Positions 18,750-31,800 of a stretch of DNA of 64,000 nt are shown here, one piece after another. How positions within the stretch are numbered: the stretch's first letter is position 1; the number at the start of each line of letters is the position of its first letter. A model generated the notes under the pieces. That model saw only the letters and a list, made by a program, of their open reading frames with translations. It made no database searches and had not been told where the DNA came from. Position numbers and translations under genes: made by a program. Source of the DNA: Kryptolebias marmoratus (lineage: Eukaryota; Chordata; Actinopteri; Cyprinodontiformes; Rivulidae); the NCBI RefSeq assembly GCF_001649575.2, contig NC_051441.1, forward strand, positions 17,127,678 to 17,191,677. Direction: 5' to 3'.

Positions 18750-21700
18750 CATTATTCAATGTGTCTGGATACGAATGCACGTATCTGTAGGTTTGTGTGC
18801 AAAACGGTTGTTCTTCTATGTTTTAAGTTCTTGACGGGAAGCAAATTAGGTTGCTTTGTGCATGAGTAAAGTTTTATTCACACCTGTTGTGCGTAGCAGT
18901 TTGAACAAGCTGAATTTGGAGAAACAGAAGGCTCCGCGATATGGATGCACTGACGAGCCCGTTCAAACTATTTACACTACCTGCGACCATTCATAAATCC
19001 CCGACTGAGCTCCCCACGCCCCGTGAAGATGCAGGCAATCAGTAAAGAAGCTGACACTGCAAATCAAATGGATACGGAGTATTAATCTGTGGCGCTGATG
19101 TGGAGCACTGCGTATAAAAATCAGATCTTCTGGTCTGTTTTCTGCACGTCACACAGTCGAGCCGGGAAGCTGGCTTCTCCTTTCAGAAGTCCACCCTTCC
19201 AGTCCTGCTAGCTCACTCAGCAGTGTACAGGCATGCCGGGTTGACTTCAACCCCCGGTGCCGCCTCGGAGCTTTAACAAATCACATCAAGGGGGACCAGA
19301 AGGTACCTCAGGCCCGGCTTGAGAAGAAGCTAATCTGAGCGAACGATCTGTGAGGGTGGACCCAAGACCAAAGTGAACGGCTGCAGTCTTAAAACAACTC
19401 CAGTCTCAAAGGTTTTCCTGCAAATACTGTTTTACAGACTTTCACACCTCTGCATTAGACACTTACTTGCATATAGACTTATTACTTACACTGAAGACTG
19501 GTCCATTAGCAAACAGTATTCCATGTGAAACATGTGTTGCAAAACAAAGTGTTAAGCCTAACCAGGCAGAGAAAACGACCCAATTCCGACAGAAATGCTG
19601 AGGAAAAATCTAAAATGTTTTAGCGGCTCAAGTGATGGTTGAATACACCGAACCACATTTGTTTTGCCACATGGAAAATTATCTCGGGTGCAACGAAATA
19701 TGTAAATACTCGTCTACTGAAAAACTGATGCAGATGTAAATATTTCTAAAAATGGCGTTCATCCGAACTGCTACAAAACTTTGACGCGACAGCAATCCAC
19801 TTTGGTCTTGGCCGTGCTCAGACTAGCCATCGGCTCATCAGTTTGGTCCGAATTAAACGGCAGAATTTCTCCAGACCAGGTTCGGTCAAAGGGTCAAAGA
19901 GTTATCCACAGCAGGTAGGATGTTAGTGGTTCATAACTTCTCGTTTCAAAAAGATCTGAACTATCCCTTCGTAGATTGGCACAGCGGAGTTGACTTGGAA
20001 AACAAAGTAAAGAGTTTTGTGAATGAGGTGTGTGGGAATTTTAAGTGAAAGCAAAACTTGCTAGATTGTCAGTAACTGACTAACCACTAAAGCAGCTGAA
20101 GGAAGTAGTTATTAGCTTGTGTATAAATATGAAGAGGCTGAAATATATCACCTAAAAGTGGTGAAACTGTGAAGAACAACAATGGTCTTTGTAATTAGAG
20201 AAAATGATTTGTGTTCCCGTTAAGGTTTGGGCACCAAAGTCACGACTAATTCTCTTATAATACTATTTGGATGGTGACTCAGTAAGTCTGTTGCAACCTA
20301 CAGTAGATAAGGTGATGTCAGGCTCACACGGCCTGAGGCACAGTGGGTGGAGACGGTTTTCGATTTTGAATTCACGCTCAAGGTGACCGTGTGGATAGAT
20401 TTTGAAGGCGGTGGTTAGAACCGAAGGAAGCTTGAGGATTAGCAGAACTGTGATCGTTTTTATGGAGAGAGAGGGGAAAAAAAAAAGTCAAAAAGGTGTC
20501 ACGTGTTGAATGGATGCGCCCTGTCTGTGGGAAGACCTGAGCAGGACACACTGTCACACTGATCATATGGGAAGAGCTGGATGATTTCTGAAGAAACAGC
20601 CACTGCCTGAAACTGAGCTGACAAAATGCTCAAACATTTTGAAGTATAAACTGGATAAGACGTCGCGCAGAGGTGGCCTGGACTCCTTTTAGCTGCATAC
20701 GTTTGATAGTCTGAACACAATCTGTCTAGAGCCTCGATATGCAATCGAAAAAAAAAAATCAGTTTTTGCTCTGTCATGAATCATCGTATGCTCTTATATT
20801 GTGCTCGTATTGTGCTTGTTACGTAATAAGCTCGTCAAAAGTTTTGCAAATAACTAGAAATGGCTCCAAACTGTTTTTTGTGAAATAATAATCTAATTCA
20901 AATGTTTGAATGTGTTGTAATATTTATAGAAACAGCCGCAGACCAGCGGTGAGGCTGTTGCTCAGCTGGCGAGGGGTTAAAATCCACTTGGCTGCGTTCT
21001 TGTTTACATGTAAAACAGATTAATCAGGTCAGATGGCTGCAGGTGCATCTTCAGACCACGCGTGGACAGTCGTACTTCGAGTTGCCCAGTGGCGACTAAA
21101 TGTTAAAGCCAGGCCTTGTAGAAATCATAAAACTCAAACTGTGTGAAGAATCTGACAAGCTATCAAAACGCCACTGGAGTCAGGTTCACTTTAACCTTCT
21201 GTGACCCGTTTAAACTTTGAATGGTGTTTCTACAGCGAGGTATGTTTGAGTCCCATTGTGTGCACGTGACAGGCTTTCAGCTGCACAACGCGCTGCTACC
21301 CAAAGATAAAGGACGGGATTCCAGATTGAGCTGTACGTTTCGATGTATTCCTAGTACAGGTTTCTTCCCAAAGCTACAGGACTAGTTTGAAAAGTTTTTA
21401 AAAAGTTACAAATTCAAGCAAATGGAACTAATTTATATTTTTTAAAAAGCTGGCTTGCACTGGGTTACTGATGTAATCTGCTTCTGGTGGGTACGAAACT
21501 GTGGTGATACGCCAACAAAACACTGAGTCAAGGTGGACTCAGCAGTCTAATGTCAGGCTTCCTCGGCCACAGATGGGAGTGAGCAGAGTAACAACAGGCT
21601 TCCTAATAATACAGACTGCTGAGGGCGACTCGTGTGGCCGCATTCTGATGGGGTCATCAGGGCACAAACACGAGCACGGCCATGTCCAAAACACCATTAT

Positions 21701-21950
21701 CTCGCTCTAACAATGAGAAGCGAGGAGGAAATGAATGAGACGGCTGGTATTTTTACCACACCTTGACCACGTCTCTCCACATCCCACCCAAAGCCGCACG
21801 GCAAATCATTTAAACCCCCCTCCAGAATTACCTAATCGCCTCGAGGGCTGCCCAGCATCTGCGCCACTTAGTCAAAAATCTACGACTCAGACAAACAGGT
21901 CCGCCCAAGATGAGTGACACCTCCCTGGAGGGGGGGGTGGGGGGGGGGGG
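18750..21950. other. non-coding stretch
   Basis: Apart from a copy of repeat A at 19770-19960, I see no coding, RNA or mobile signature that I can name. Frames are short and have codon usage unlike the real exons. Confidence 0.6.
19770..19960 (+). repeat. foldback repeat A, copy 3 (one end)
   Basis: It contains CAGACTAGCCATCGGCTCAT, GGTCCGAATTAAACGG, CCAGACCAGG and CACAGCAGGTAGGATGTTAG in the family order. It is more diverged than the copies at 4.3 and 14.0 kb. Confidence 0.5.
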
Positions 21951-21953
21951 GGA

Positions 21954-22150
21954 NNNNNNNNNNNNNNNNNNNNNNNNNNNNNNNNNNNNNNNNNNNNNNN
22001 NNNNNNNNNNNNNNNNNNNNNNNNNNNNNNNNNNNNNNNNNNNNNNNNNNNNNNNNNNNNNNNNNNNNNNNNNNNNNNNNNNNNNNNNNNNNNNNNNNNN
22101 NNNNNNNNNNNNNNNNNNNNNNNNNNNNNNNNNNNNNNNNNNNNNNNNNN
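21954..22150. other. assembly gap
   Basis: A run of N flanked by a G-rich homopolymer on the left and about 38 A on the right. Reading frames across it are artefacts. Confidence 1.
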
Positions 22151-22189
<39 letters not shown>

Positions 22190-23530
22190 AAGAAGACGTG
22201 AAAAGCAGAAAATGCGGTCGGACCTGCTCGTGTTCTGGGCGTGTCGGCCTCGCCCTGCAGGTGAGCTACGTGAAGGGTTGCGATGTACCTTTCAGAGGCG
22301 TACGCCGTGTCCTGCCGCTTTAATAAAGCTGGCAGAAACACAGACAGGGACTCATTAAAACCAAAGGGGAAATGCCTGTGGAGCATTTCTCAAGCTGGGC
22401 AAGAAACTTCTCGTTTTTCTTTTTTTTGGGGGCCAAATCTTGATGTATTTTAGGGAGAGGGAACGCCATGAGTCAGCCATCAGTCAGCTATCGTCTTTAG
22501 GAGTAAAAGCTCGGCGGATCTCGAGCCACGCCACTGTTTACTGCTGTGTGTGGCAGAGAGAGAGAGAGAGAGGGAAGGGGTGGGGCGGGAGGTTAACCGC
22601 AACACGTTTTTTAAAAATCCAAACAAAAATCGACCAATCCCGCGCATGTGAAACCGTTAAAAGAGGCCCAATAGAAACGTTAGGCCTTTTGTCATAATCA
22701 GTACTTGAAAAACCAGAGCTGTAAAGAATCGTTTCATGAACTGACATGAGGCGCATTTTAAAAAAATCATTCTTGCACTACTTTCTCAGGGTTACCTGGC
22801 TCAGGTTCATCAGCTCAAAAACTAAAGACAGGCCGAGCTTAAATCGACACCAAAGCTGAACCACGTTGCACTTTGACTTTTTTTTCTTATAAAGTGCAAC
22901 GGTGACTTCCGAGGTCTGCCAGGAGGCCCGGCTCTCCCTCAACAAGCGCTCCTCTATCACAAATTTTCACATCTCCAGTCAGCTGAGCCTCACATTCCTA
23001 ATTAACAGTCGTTTGTTACATCGATAATGCGATCCATTCATCTGTCTCTCCGACGTGGTGAATCGTCCTGAGCGGAGATAAACTGCCCGAGCGTTTGGTG
23101 GCGGGGCGCGCGATAAGATGGACTGCTAATCTTGGGGGTTGAGTAACGCCCAAATCCCTGAATAAAGGTGTTTATGAGGCGTCTTTGAAGGAGCCTTTCG
23201 ACACGACTGTGTGAAGAGAGAAGCCAGCAGCGGAGTCAGCCTGACCACAGCCAAGTTCACCGCTGCTTTTACACAATACTAAAGCTCCCCCGTCTGTGGT
23301 TGGCTGGCTCACTCATTCCTTTTACACAATGTCGCACCCTGCCCTGAGATTTCTTCACTCCTTTTATATATTAAAAAAAAAAAGGAAGGGGGTGGAAAAG
23401 CCCGGGAGCACATAGAGTATTTACTAGAGCAATGTGAGTGAAATGTGATGCGAGCGGTCCTCTGACAGGAGACGACTCAAACAAAGAGGAGACTCGGAAA
23501 CCCCAGGCTGAGGAGTCAACCGTCCCTCTC
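22190..23530. other. non-coding stretch
   Basis: It contains a short (GA)n tract at about 22556-22573. No supported gene. Confidence 0.6.
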
Positions 23531-23534
23531 GTAC

Positions 23535-23645
23535 CTGCCCCATGGTGTCACCGGGCTGGTTCGGCTTAGGAGCTGCCGCCCCCGCCGCCGCTCAAGCATC
23601 AGGCGCGAGACAGAGACCCATGCTGCGAGCTCGTTCTCGTTTTCT
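23535..23645 (-). promoter_or_regulatory. candidate non-coding first exon and promoter of the EMP-like gene
   Basis: On the minus strand a GC-rich block (GGCGGCGGGGGCGGCAGC) ends in a good donor, GGGCAG|GTACGAG, at 23535. The EMP exon with the start codon is preceded by a good acceptor (CCCTCCAG|CACCGTCATC, then ATG), as expected if a 5' UTR exon lies upstream. An ATG in this block (CACCATGGGGCAG) would be out of frame with the EMP start and could act as a short upstream ORF. The link is inferred from strand, composition and splice sites. Confidence 0.35.
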
Positions 23646-23699
23646 GTAGACACACAGAAGCAGGTTTATTCAGCTCGACAGGAGCAGCAGACGAAAAAA

Positions 23700-25250
23700 A
23701 AACAACACAAAGTTTCCATTTCTCCTTTTAACTGTTTCTGAGCACCAGCTTCCTCCCTACAGTACGTGTGTGTGTGTGTGTGGTGGCCTTTCCCAACAGA
23801 TTTACATTCAATTAAAAACCATAACATTCCATCACTGAAGGCTTATCGCTTTTATCTTTTAATGAGAAATGACAGAGCAGTTTTGGCTAAATGTTGAAAA
23901 CAAAGTTATGATCTCACGCATTATTCCGAGATCTGTGCTGGGAATGACCCCCAGCGACTACCACACCAAAATGTAGCTGCTGCAGCCATCTTTGCCTTTG
24001 CTTAGGTGGCGTTGTAGTCGTAGCTGTGGATGTGGATGTAATGATTTGCTGGGAGTTTCACTGAAATCTGTCCAGCGAGACATTTTGCCAACAGACCCAC
24101 AAACGCACCCGGAGCACGCCCTCTGGCCTTCGGCGGCAGGGGATAGAAACGCTGAGCTGGGAGGACGATTCTGTAAGACGCAAACTCATTTGTTCTTTAA
24201 GAACCATCTGCAGTGGATTTACCGTACAGGAAACATGAGCCGCTGCCGTTTTAAGGGGTGGACGGTGTGCGTGCCAGCTGTGGAGCCCTATAACCACCGT
24301 TTACATTCAGTAAAAACAAATTCCTCACACTTCCCTGAGCCGACCCGTTTCCATGGTTACTGGCCAAAGGTTTCCATTCTTTGACTCCCTTCCTCACCTC
24401 TAGGTGCTCTTAGTGAGCCTTCCCCCCCCCTGACATTACTACGACTACATTTAAGTCTCCAAGGCTCCAAGGTCGGCTCACGTGGTCGCCTCCCTTCTCT
24501 GAGAACAGTTCTGCCCCTCCTTGGTTTTGTTTTGTTTTTTTTTTTTAAAAAGGCAGCTCACACAAAGCCTTCCTCTTTCAATGAAATCCAGACTCGCAGG
24601 CTGTGCTAACACACTGACTCTAAAGAAAACAACTCCTGGCCGTAGCTAGGCAACTTCAAATATGAGTCATCCGACTGCCGCGCCCTTCATCAACTGATCG
24701 CCCCCACCTCCCCTCACAAGAACCTCCACCCCAGTCCTCTGCAAGTGTGGTGAGCCTGATTCCAACTGCGTGCCGGTTCAAATATTATGTCTGTGTGGCT
24801 CATCAGAAAGCTCGCCACACTCGGGCACAGTCTGTCACCCCCTGACCTCAGCTGACAACATGGCCACCGCAAAGTGATGTGAAAACTGGCACACGGTTTG
24901 AGTTGGAGGCAAACCAAAGCCGGTCGTGTTTCCTGACAGCTGACAACAGGTAATGTCACAAAGAAGAAAAAAAAAAAGGTTTGTGGGTATTAGTTGCATA
25001 ATCAGACTGAGAAAATGTCAGGTTTCAGTGTGAGGTACTACAGAGATTACTTTAAATAAGGGCAAAGGGCCAGCCGAGCCACATTTTGGAGCTGGGTCAG
25101 ACCTGTCAGATGACCGAAGTCACAGCAGCAGATCAACACGGACACAGATGGTGCATTCACTGCCGCCCTCTAGTGGACAGATGTGTTCAAGCGCCTTAAT
25201 TTACTGCAGCTAAAACAACATGGCAGCCCTCTCAGTGCACACCACAGACA
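23700..25250. other. non-coding stretch
   Basis: It has short TG tracts (about 23765) and Pu/Py-rich segments. The longest frame (23992-24384, plus) lacks motifs, splice partners and convincing codon use. A CTCF-like site is at 25163. Confidence 0.6.
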
Positions 25251-25560
25251 GGGTTTATCACCCGCCGCATAGGGCAACAATGTCTTCGCCTGCGTCTGTT
25301 TAGTCTGTCATTCATGAACCACTAGACGAAGTTTAACGAAACCTGCAACAAAGTAATCATTTCATGCACATTTACAACTGATTAGCCACAGCTAATTGAT
25401 CTTAGCCGACACAAACATGGCTACAACTCAGTCAGTTTCACAGATACTAAGTTAAAATCTGATGTGGTAGTAGTTGACAGTGATTGACAGCACATACTCC
25501 GAGCGTGACATTTTGCCTAACCTTATTTTTCGAGCTATGACCAAAAACGCCACCTTTCAT
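25250..25560. repeat. interspersed repeat B, copy 2
   Basis: It has the same order of words as the copies near 33.0 and 34.2 kb: GTTTAACGAAACCTGCAAC, AAGTAATCATTTCATGCACA, CTGATTAGCCACAGC, AACATGGCTACAACTCAGT and ATCTGATGTGGTAGTAG. Confidence 0.6.
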
Positions 25561-25795
25561 TTCTCACCATAAGGTAATCTCAGTTTATTCTGCAGGTGAT
25601 ATGCATTCCTTCAAAAGGAGAACTCTAGGCCTTTAATTAAATACATAATTTAACTTCCTTAATAATAATTTCATTAAGTTAGGTGGAATTAAAACTAATC
25701 TTTCCTCCACTTTCCCTGTAAGGGGAATGCTTGCAGCTGCAGTAATAGTCTGTCACCTACTGCGCATGTGCGGCTAATTAGGCTCAATTAGGGAA

Positions 25796-25828
25796 CAGGT
25801 GTGCTGGCAGGAAGTCTACAAAAAATAC
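25796..25828 (+). promoter_or_regulatory. core promoter candidate of the ZP-module gene
   Basis: An E-box CAGGTG (25796-25801) stands about 16 bp before a TATA-like tract, CTACAAAAAATAC (25816-25828), which is 58 bp upstream of the start codon. E-boxes bound by the oocyte factor FIGLA are known in ZP gene promoters. The short 5' UTR fits other ZP genes. The sequence shows only the motifs; their use is inferred. Confidence 0.4.
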
Positions 25829-25885
25829 TAGCGCCGTTCATTCGGTCCCAGTGTTTTGGTGCAAAGAGGAAAACTCGTATTGGCG

Positions 25886-28800
25886 ATGCATTTGAAAGAA
25901 AACGCACACAGCTTCGGCGTTCGGCTTGTTCACACCACCACCATCATCCTCATCATCACAATAACCTTACTTTCCGTGGGGAGGTGTGAGCCGACGGCCC
26001 CCTCTCACCAGCCGGCCGACCCCTCGCTCCTCAATGATGCCTGGAGCAGCTTTGTAAGGACGAACAGCCCCCCCATCCGCCCCTCCGGCTCAGGGCGCGC
26101 AGGAGAAGCGTCCCGCGTCCTGCTCCGGACCGAAACCTTCAGACACGCGGCGGAGCCGAGACCCGAACCCAGAATGGTGTCCCCGTCGAGGGCAGCGGGC
26201 TTAAAGAGCCGCTCCAAACGGAGACAAACCGAGAGGAAGAGGCCTTTCGCCCCTCGTGGCCTCCCGGACGGAAACTGCAGCAAGGCCCACATTACACACG
26301 TCGTCCCCGGAAAGTTCTACATCACGGGCCAGTTTGGACCGAACTTCAAACATCTCGGTTATTATTTGGGTCCTGATGGTTTAGGTGAGCTGCCTTTTTG
26401 TCCGTCCAGGGCCACTCACTGTGCTCTGACCCCTCCTGGTGAACTTTAGATTAGATGTTAATATAGAAATATAAAAGTTCCTTTTGTTAAATATAAGGAG
26501 CAAAGTTTAGTCAAAGTATTTTATTCTTCTAACATGTCATTTTGAAGCATTTAGGAGCATGGTGATGCACCTGCTGGAGCTGTTTAAAGGGGCGTTGCAG
26601 ACATTTTGAAGTGGAGATCTGGGGAAAGGTTGTGAACAAATAATATCCTACCTTTTTTGAAGGGCCTCAGTTTAGAGAACTGATGAGCTAACATCTAGTC
26701 TGAGCGTGGCCAAGATCGAAGTGGATTCCTGCTGTCTGAGAGAGATCGTCTGGTCATTTATGAAGTAATGTTGGGAAGTTATTATCTTTTAGTTTTCAAC
26801 CACAAAGTCTGTTTTAGAGAACAGAATAACGAAGAGAAGAAGTCGTCCACTTAAGAGTCGGGCTAATGGCTGGCCGGACTTTTTTTCTGGCAAATAAAAT
26901 AACACTGCCTCTAAAATGTCATAATGGTCTAATAGAATGTCGTGTTAGCTCAAATTAAACCTCTGACCTCTTTAGTTTGCTTGCCATGTTCAGTGGAGAA
27001 AAACTGAACAAGGACCACGTTGCTGTGCGAGCGTCCGTGTCACGGGGCTGCTGAACGCGTCGGCTCGCCCGATCAGCGCAGCTCGTCTCCAAATATTGAC
27101 TCAGTTCCTGGAGGAGTCGAGTTGTTGGAAAATGGACGCCGTTTGGTTGACAAAACGGTGACGAACTGTAACGGTGCCAGGCAAATGTTTAATTTTAGCT
27201 AACATTTGAGCTGTTCTTTGACATGAGTGCGGTACAGAGTACTACAGAGCCACCTCCAAAGCAGATTTTGCTGTCAAAACAACTCTGGTTTGTGACATTT
27301 TATAGTGGAATTTCTTAAACCTCAGTTTTGCAATTGACCATTATTTCAGCCGAAGTGCTACAGTCATATAACTCAAATTAAATAATCATTTAATTTGAAA
27401 TTGACAGCAGTGTTTAGGTTTATGAAATGTTGTTTGCATGAACTGCTAAACTTGATACTGGAGCCATTCTGAAACTGTAGATATTCACTTTGCTTGTTGG
27501 CTGATGGTTGTCTACAACAGGTAAGATATTAATGATTCGTAGCCTTTTTACAGAACCCCACTTTGGAATGTCAGAAATATTCTTTGTCTTATCGACCACA
27601 CAGTTGTAAACGCATGGGATCAAGTTAAACAGGAAACAGGTTTTACTAGTTTGTTTGTCTTTTAGTGGGACTATTGATCATTTTTCTTATTTGTTAAATA
27701 GAACAGTGAGAATTTAAGAAAAAACTAACAGCACTTGGTGAAAATATGAACACTTTATTGTGTCAGAGCAGTGCAGTCAAAGATTAGAGGCCAAAAAGGG
27801 GTGAAACTACTGTTTTTAATTTAAACTTTCATCTTGTAGAAAATACATTTAGAGCCCGTTTTTAATCTCAGCTTTTGATTTCCGAGCTCTACCGCTCTAT
27901 CGTTGAATCCCCACTGAGAGTGACAGCTCCAGCTTTACGTTGCATTTAAAAACCCATTTACTCAGATTTGGTTTTCGTTTCCCAGTCCAGGGTCGGGGGA
28001 ACCAGGCGAGGGGCAGAGGTCAGCAGCCCGGCGCCTCAGACGAGAGCTGGCAGAGGCTGGAGCCCACGGTGGAGTGTGGAGAAGACGCCATGATCCTCAC
28101 CGTCAGGAGGAAACGGGCGATACAGTTGGTGCTGGATCAAGGTCGGACTGCATCCTGTCAATACATAACGCCATGTCTCGTGTTTATGTTCGTAAGCCTT
28201 TGTTGTAAGTTAGGGAGGAGAAATTAGAGTTTTACCAAAATAAGACATTCTGCATTGAGTAGAAAGATTAAATCAATAAATAAAAATCTGAATGTTTAGT
28301 CTATTGTTTGACAACAGATCTCTTTAGCACTTAAAGTTTAAAAAAGTAGGTTTATTTGTGTTTTTGCTCTTCTTTCTCCATCAAAGTAAAACAAAGTTGT
28401 TTGTGTCTCAGTGAACCGGTCGTCGTTGCTGCTGTTCCAGCTCCCTCCTCAGTGTGGTTACTTTGTTCGAGTCACACCAAGAGACGTCAGCCTGCAGGCT
28501 CAGTATGACGCCTGCCACGTCACTCAGGAGGTGCAGGCACCATTCAGTACAAACTTGAGTTTAACATGCCGCTTTCTGAGAATCAAATTTCAACCGTAGC
28601 GGGACTAATTTCACTTCATTGTCTGGTTTCCATTTCTGAAACCTTTTGGCTCTTATTTTAGTAACTGTGGTTAGGTGACTCACACATGTCAGCTGTGACT
28701 CAGTGTGTGCTCGTATCTGGAGGAGAGTTTGGGACTTTCTCAGCAGACCGTTGAGTGTGTAATGCTTCCTGCTGGAGGCATGGAACCATTATTTTCCTAA

Positions 28801-31800
28801 ACACTATGTTAAATACGTTCATTCAGGATGGCAGCTATGTTTTGCCTCTGCTGTGGAGGGGGGTTCCAGTCAAGGCGTCCTGTCCAGTCTCTCACAACAA
28901 GCCTCCAGGTGAGGGGCCGTCCTTCCTCTGCTGCTCCTCTCACGGTTTGGCTTTCAAACTGCAGGAACCGCCTGCTATCAAGGAGCCACATATAAATGGT
29001 AAATTCTCCAAATCCTTAACACCGTTCACTTCATTTTCGACTTCTTAAATCAAACACCATGGCTTCTTCTCCACCTGTTAAAGTGAGAGGAGAATGGACC
29101 CCTTTATCACTGTTGGCCAAGCAGTGTGGCTACACTGTGAAAAAACAAGATGCAGCGATCATAATCATCATCCCATTTAACACCTGTGGTGTCACAATGA
29201 AGGTAAACTTCAGGTTGTACATGAAACAAACGTAAAATATCCTGTTCTGTTGTAAAACTGAATGTGATTCCTCTTTTTAAAACCTACAATAAAAACTTTC
29301 TTATTTTGCAGGATGGAAAACACACACTTTTTCTTCAAATAGGACCAATAATCTATACATTGGCCTGTCCAATCCCACCCCTTGAAGAACTACCAGTTAC
29401 CCGTCGGCCTCTCGCTGACAGTCCTCCTAATTTTGCCAAGAGAGTAGGAAAACCCAAGCTAAAGTCTTTAGGGCCTTTACTGTGGATCCCACCGTTCTAC
29501 TTAGCCCCACCTAACTATCCTCACCCTACATATCCTCGCCTTAAAGGACACAGCTCCTATAACCCTCCTACACCTTTGGCTCGTGGCGTTGAGTTTATCT
29601 CCCAGCCAAAGAACCCGGAACATTACTATCACCAAAGTCCTCTTAAGGAGACTCATAAACACTTCAGAACTAAGAGGCCTCTTTCGTCCAAAGATCAAAT
29701 GAAGGATTCGGGTCGAGTGTATCAAGATAAACACAATCGTAAAGCTCCTGATTTAAACCCTTTGGAGAACAGAGCAGCTACCACAGCCTTTAGAGTTCAA
29801 GTTGAAGGACCTCATTCGCAGCCTCCAGGTCACGATTTCAGTTCGTATTACCACTACTACCATCTCCCCAAAATCCCTCTTCCTGGAGCTTCTCGGGATC
29901 CAGGTCCAAGTGCATCTGGAAGATTACGATCCTCAACTAATCCTCAAAACCAGGAGTTCTCTTCAAAGCCTCCCAAGATCCATCAGTTCAAAGGTCTTGG
30001 AAAAGATGCCTCGGACGAGATTTCTTCATCATTAATCACCCCTGCTCCCTATGCTTTCCCAACAAGTTCCAAGGTGGCAGCACTTTATTCTTCTTACCTT
30101 CCGCAGCCTTTTCCATACCATTTCTTCTACTTGCCACGTTTTGCCAAAGGTGAGGCTAAAAGACTGGGTCTCTTACATCCTCACTTGGCAACAGAAACAA
30201 ATCTGTCCTTAGTTTCCAGCCATGGAAAACGCAGCATGAAGATGGATAAATCGGACCTGTCGAATGGGAGACGACCTGCCTCTGTGACTCCTGCAGTCCA
30301 GCCTCCAGTGCCTCAGAGTTGTTCTCACAAACCAGGTCCTCTTTCCGTTCCTCCTCCCGAACAACCCTTTTTCCCAACTCCAGGATTCACCTACAACGCA
30401 GATCCTTACAAGTACTACTATCACCCTTATTACAACAACTATCTGAATTATGTGCCCGAGGCTTTGCGTGGAAAATTTAACCATTTGGTTCAGCCTACAC
30501 CCCAAACTGCAGCATCTCCTTCACTTCAACCATCCAATCATGAAACTCCGCCCACAGAGTCGATGAACGACATTCAGAAAAAAATACTGTACCATTACTA
30601 TTTCTATTATCTGCCACAGTTGTTCAAATACAACCAGAAGCTACATCAGGACTACAGAAAGGCAAAGAAAGCATCTGCAAAATCTGCATCTCAACTTTCT
30701 CCACACCTTGACTTCAGCAAAACACAGCCATCTGCTCCTGCTTCTGAGGCGTCTTTGTCGATGCACGACCCCCTCCTCCAAAGTCTTTATTCCTACTTCA
30801 TCACTCATCAGCAGCTTCCATCTAAACAGTCTAAGAAACATGGTGGCAAAGGAGCCAAGGAGATGCTGGATAAAGAAATGAGAGGTAAATGATCACAGCG
30901 GGAGTCGTGTTTCTGGGCTGACAGTCATGGAAAGAAGGAAGTCCTACCCTTATTCAGTTCTAGGATTTTACAAAGGGTAAAATATTTTTTGAATCCAACC
31001 TCAAGTATATAAAAATCGTCATTTTCTGTATGCCTCAGTCTCTCTCACATGGTGGTTTATAGCATTTCTCCGGTTCATTGAGGTTTGCAGACATTCATTT
31101 CTGCACAGCTCTCCTCAGGTCCGATCACAGCATTATATTCATGTGGAGGTCTGGATTTTGACTAGACGGTTGCACCACCTCGATTGATTTCTGTTTCGGC
31201 CATTCTGTTATAGATCAGCTGCTGTGTTTGGGGTCATTGTCCTGTTGCATTATGACCCAGTTTGAGCCAAACTTTAGCTGTCGGACAGATGATTTCATGT
31301 TTGACTCTAGAATCCTTTGGTCCACAGAGAAGTTCATGGTCCATTACTATAAGGTGGCCAAGTCTGACTGCAAAACAAGCCCAAATCATCAACTCTTCAC
31401 CACTGGGCTTAATAGTTGATATATGAATTGTTTGTGCCAATATGTGACCAAACATACTGATGTGCATAATGGGGGAACGTCTCTGCTTTGGACTCATCTG
31501 TTGGAAGGATGTTGTTCCAGAAGTTTTGTGGTCCATTCAGACACAGCATTGCAAACCAAAGTTGTGCTGCCATGAGCTTTTACCTTTTTAACCTGCTAAC
31601 TGAGGCCTGTAGAGTCTGAGAAGCTCTTGAGATCTGATTTAAATAAATTCAGAACCAGATTCTCTTAAACTGAAAGAGGTAGGACTTTCTTTCCTCCCTG
31701 ACTGCAAGTATTTCTTATCCTTTAACTGAGCTGGCATGTTTTTAGTGTTATGACTTCAGAGCACCACAGGGGGGCAGGAAGTCTTGACAGGCTAAAACGG

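Noticed and set aside
21880..22386. Frames of up to 168 codons across Ns
   Set aside because: Mostly unknown bases plus poly-A/poly-T; artefact.
23992..24384. 130-codon frame, Cys-rich start
   Set aside because: No family resemblance, no splice support, and ordinary codon noise.
28909..28977. A possible intron from GTGAGG at 28909 to an AG at 28977
   Set aside because: Splicing it would shift the frame. Reading through keeps CCSSHGLAFKLQ, a ZP-N-like stretch, and the correct phase.
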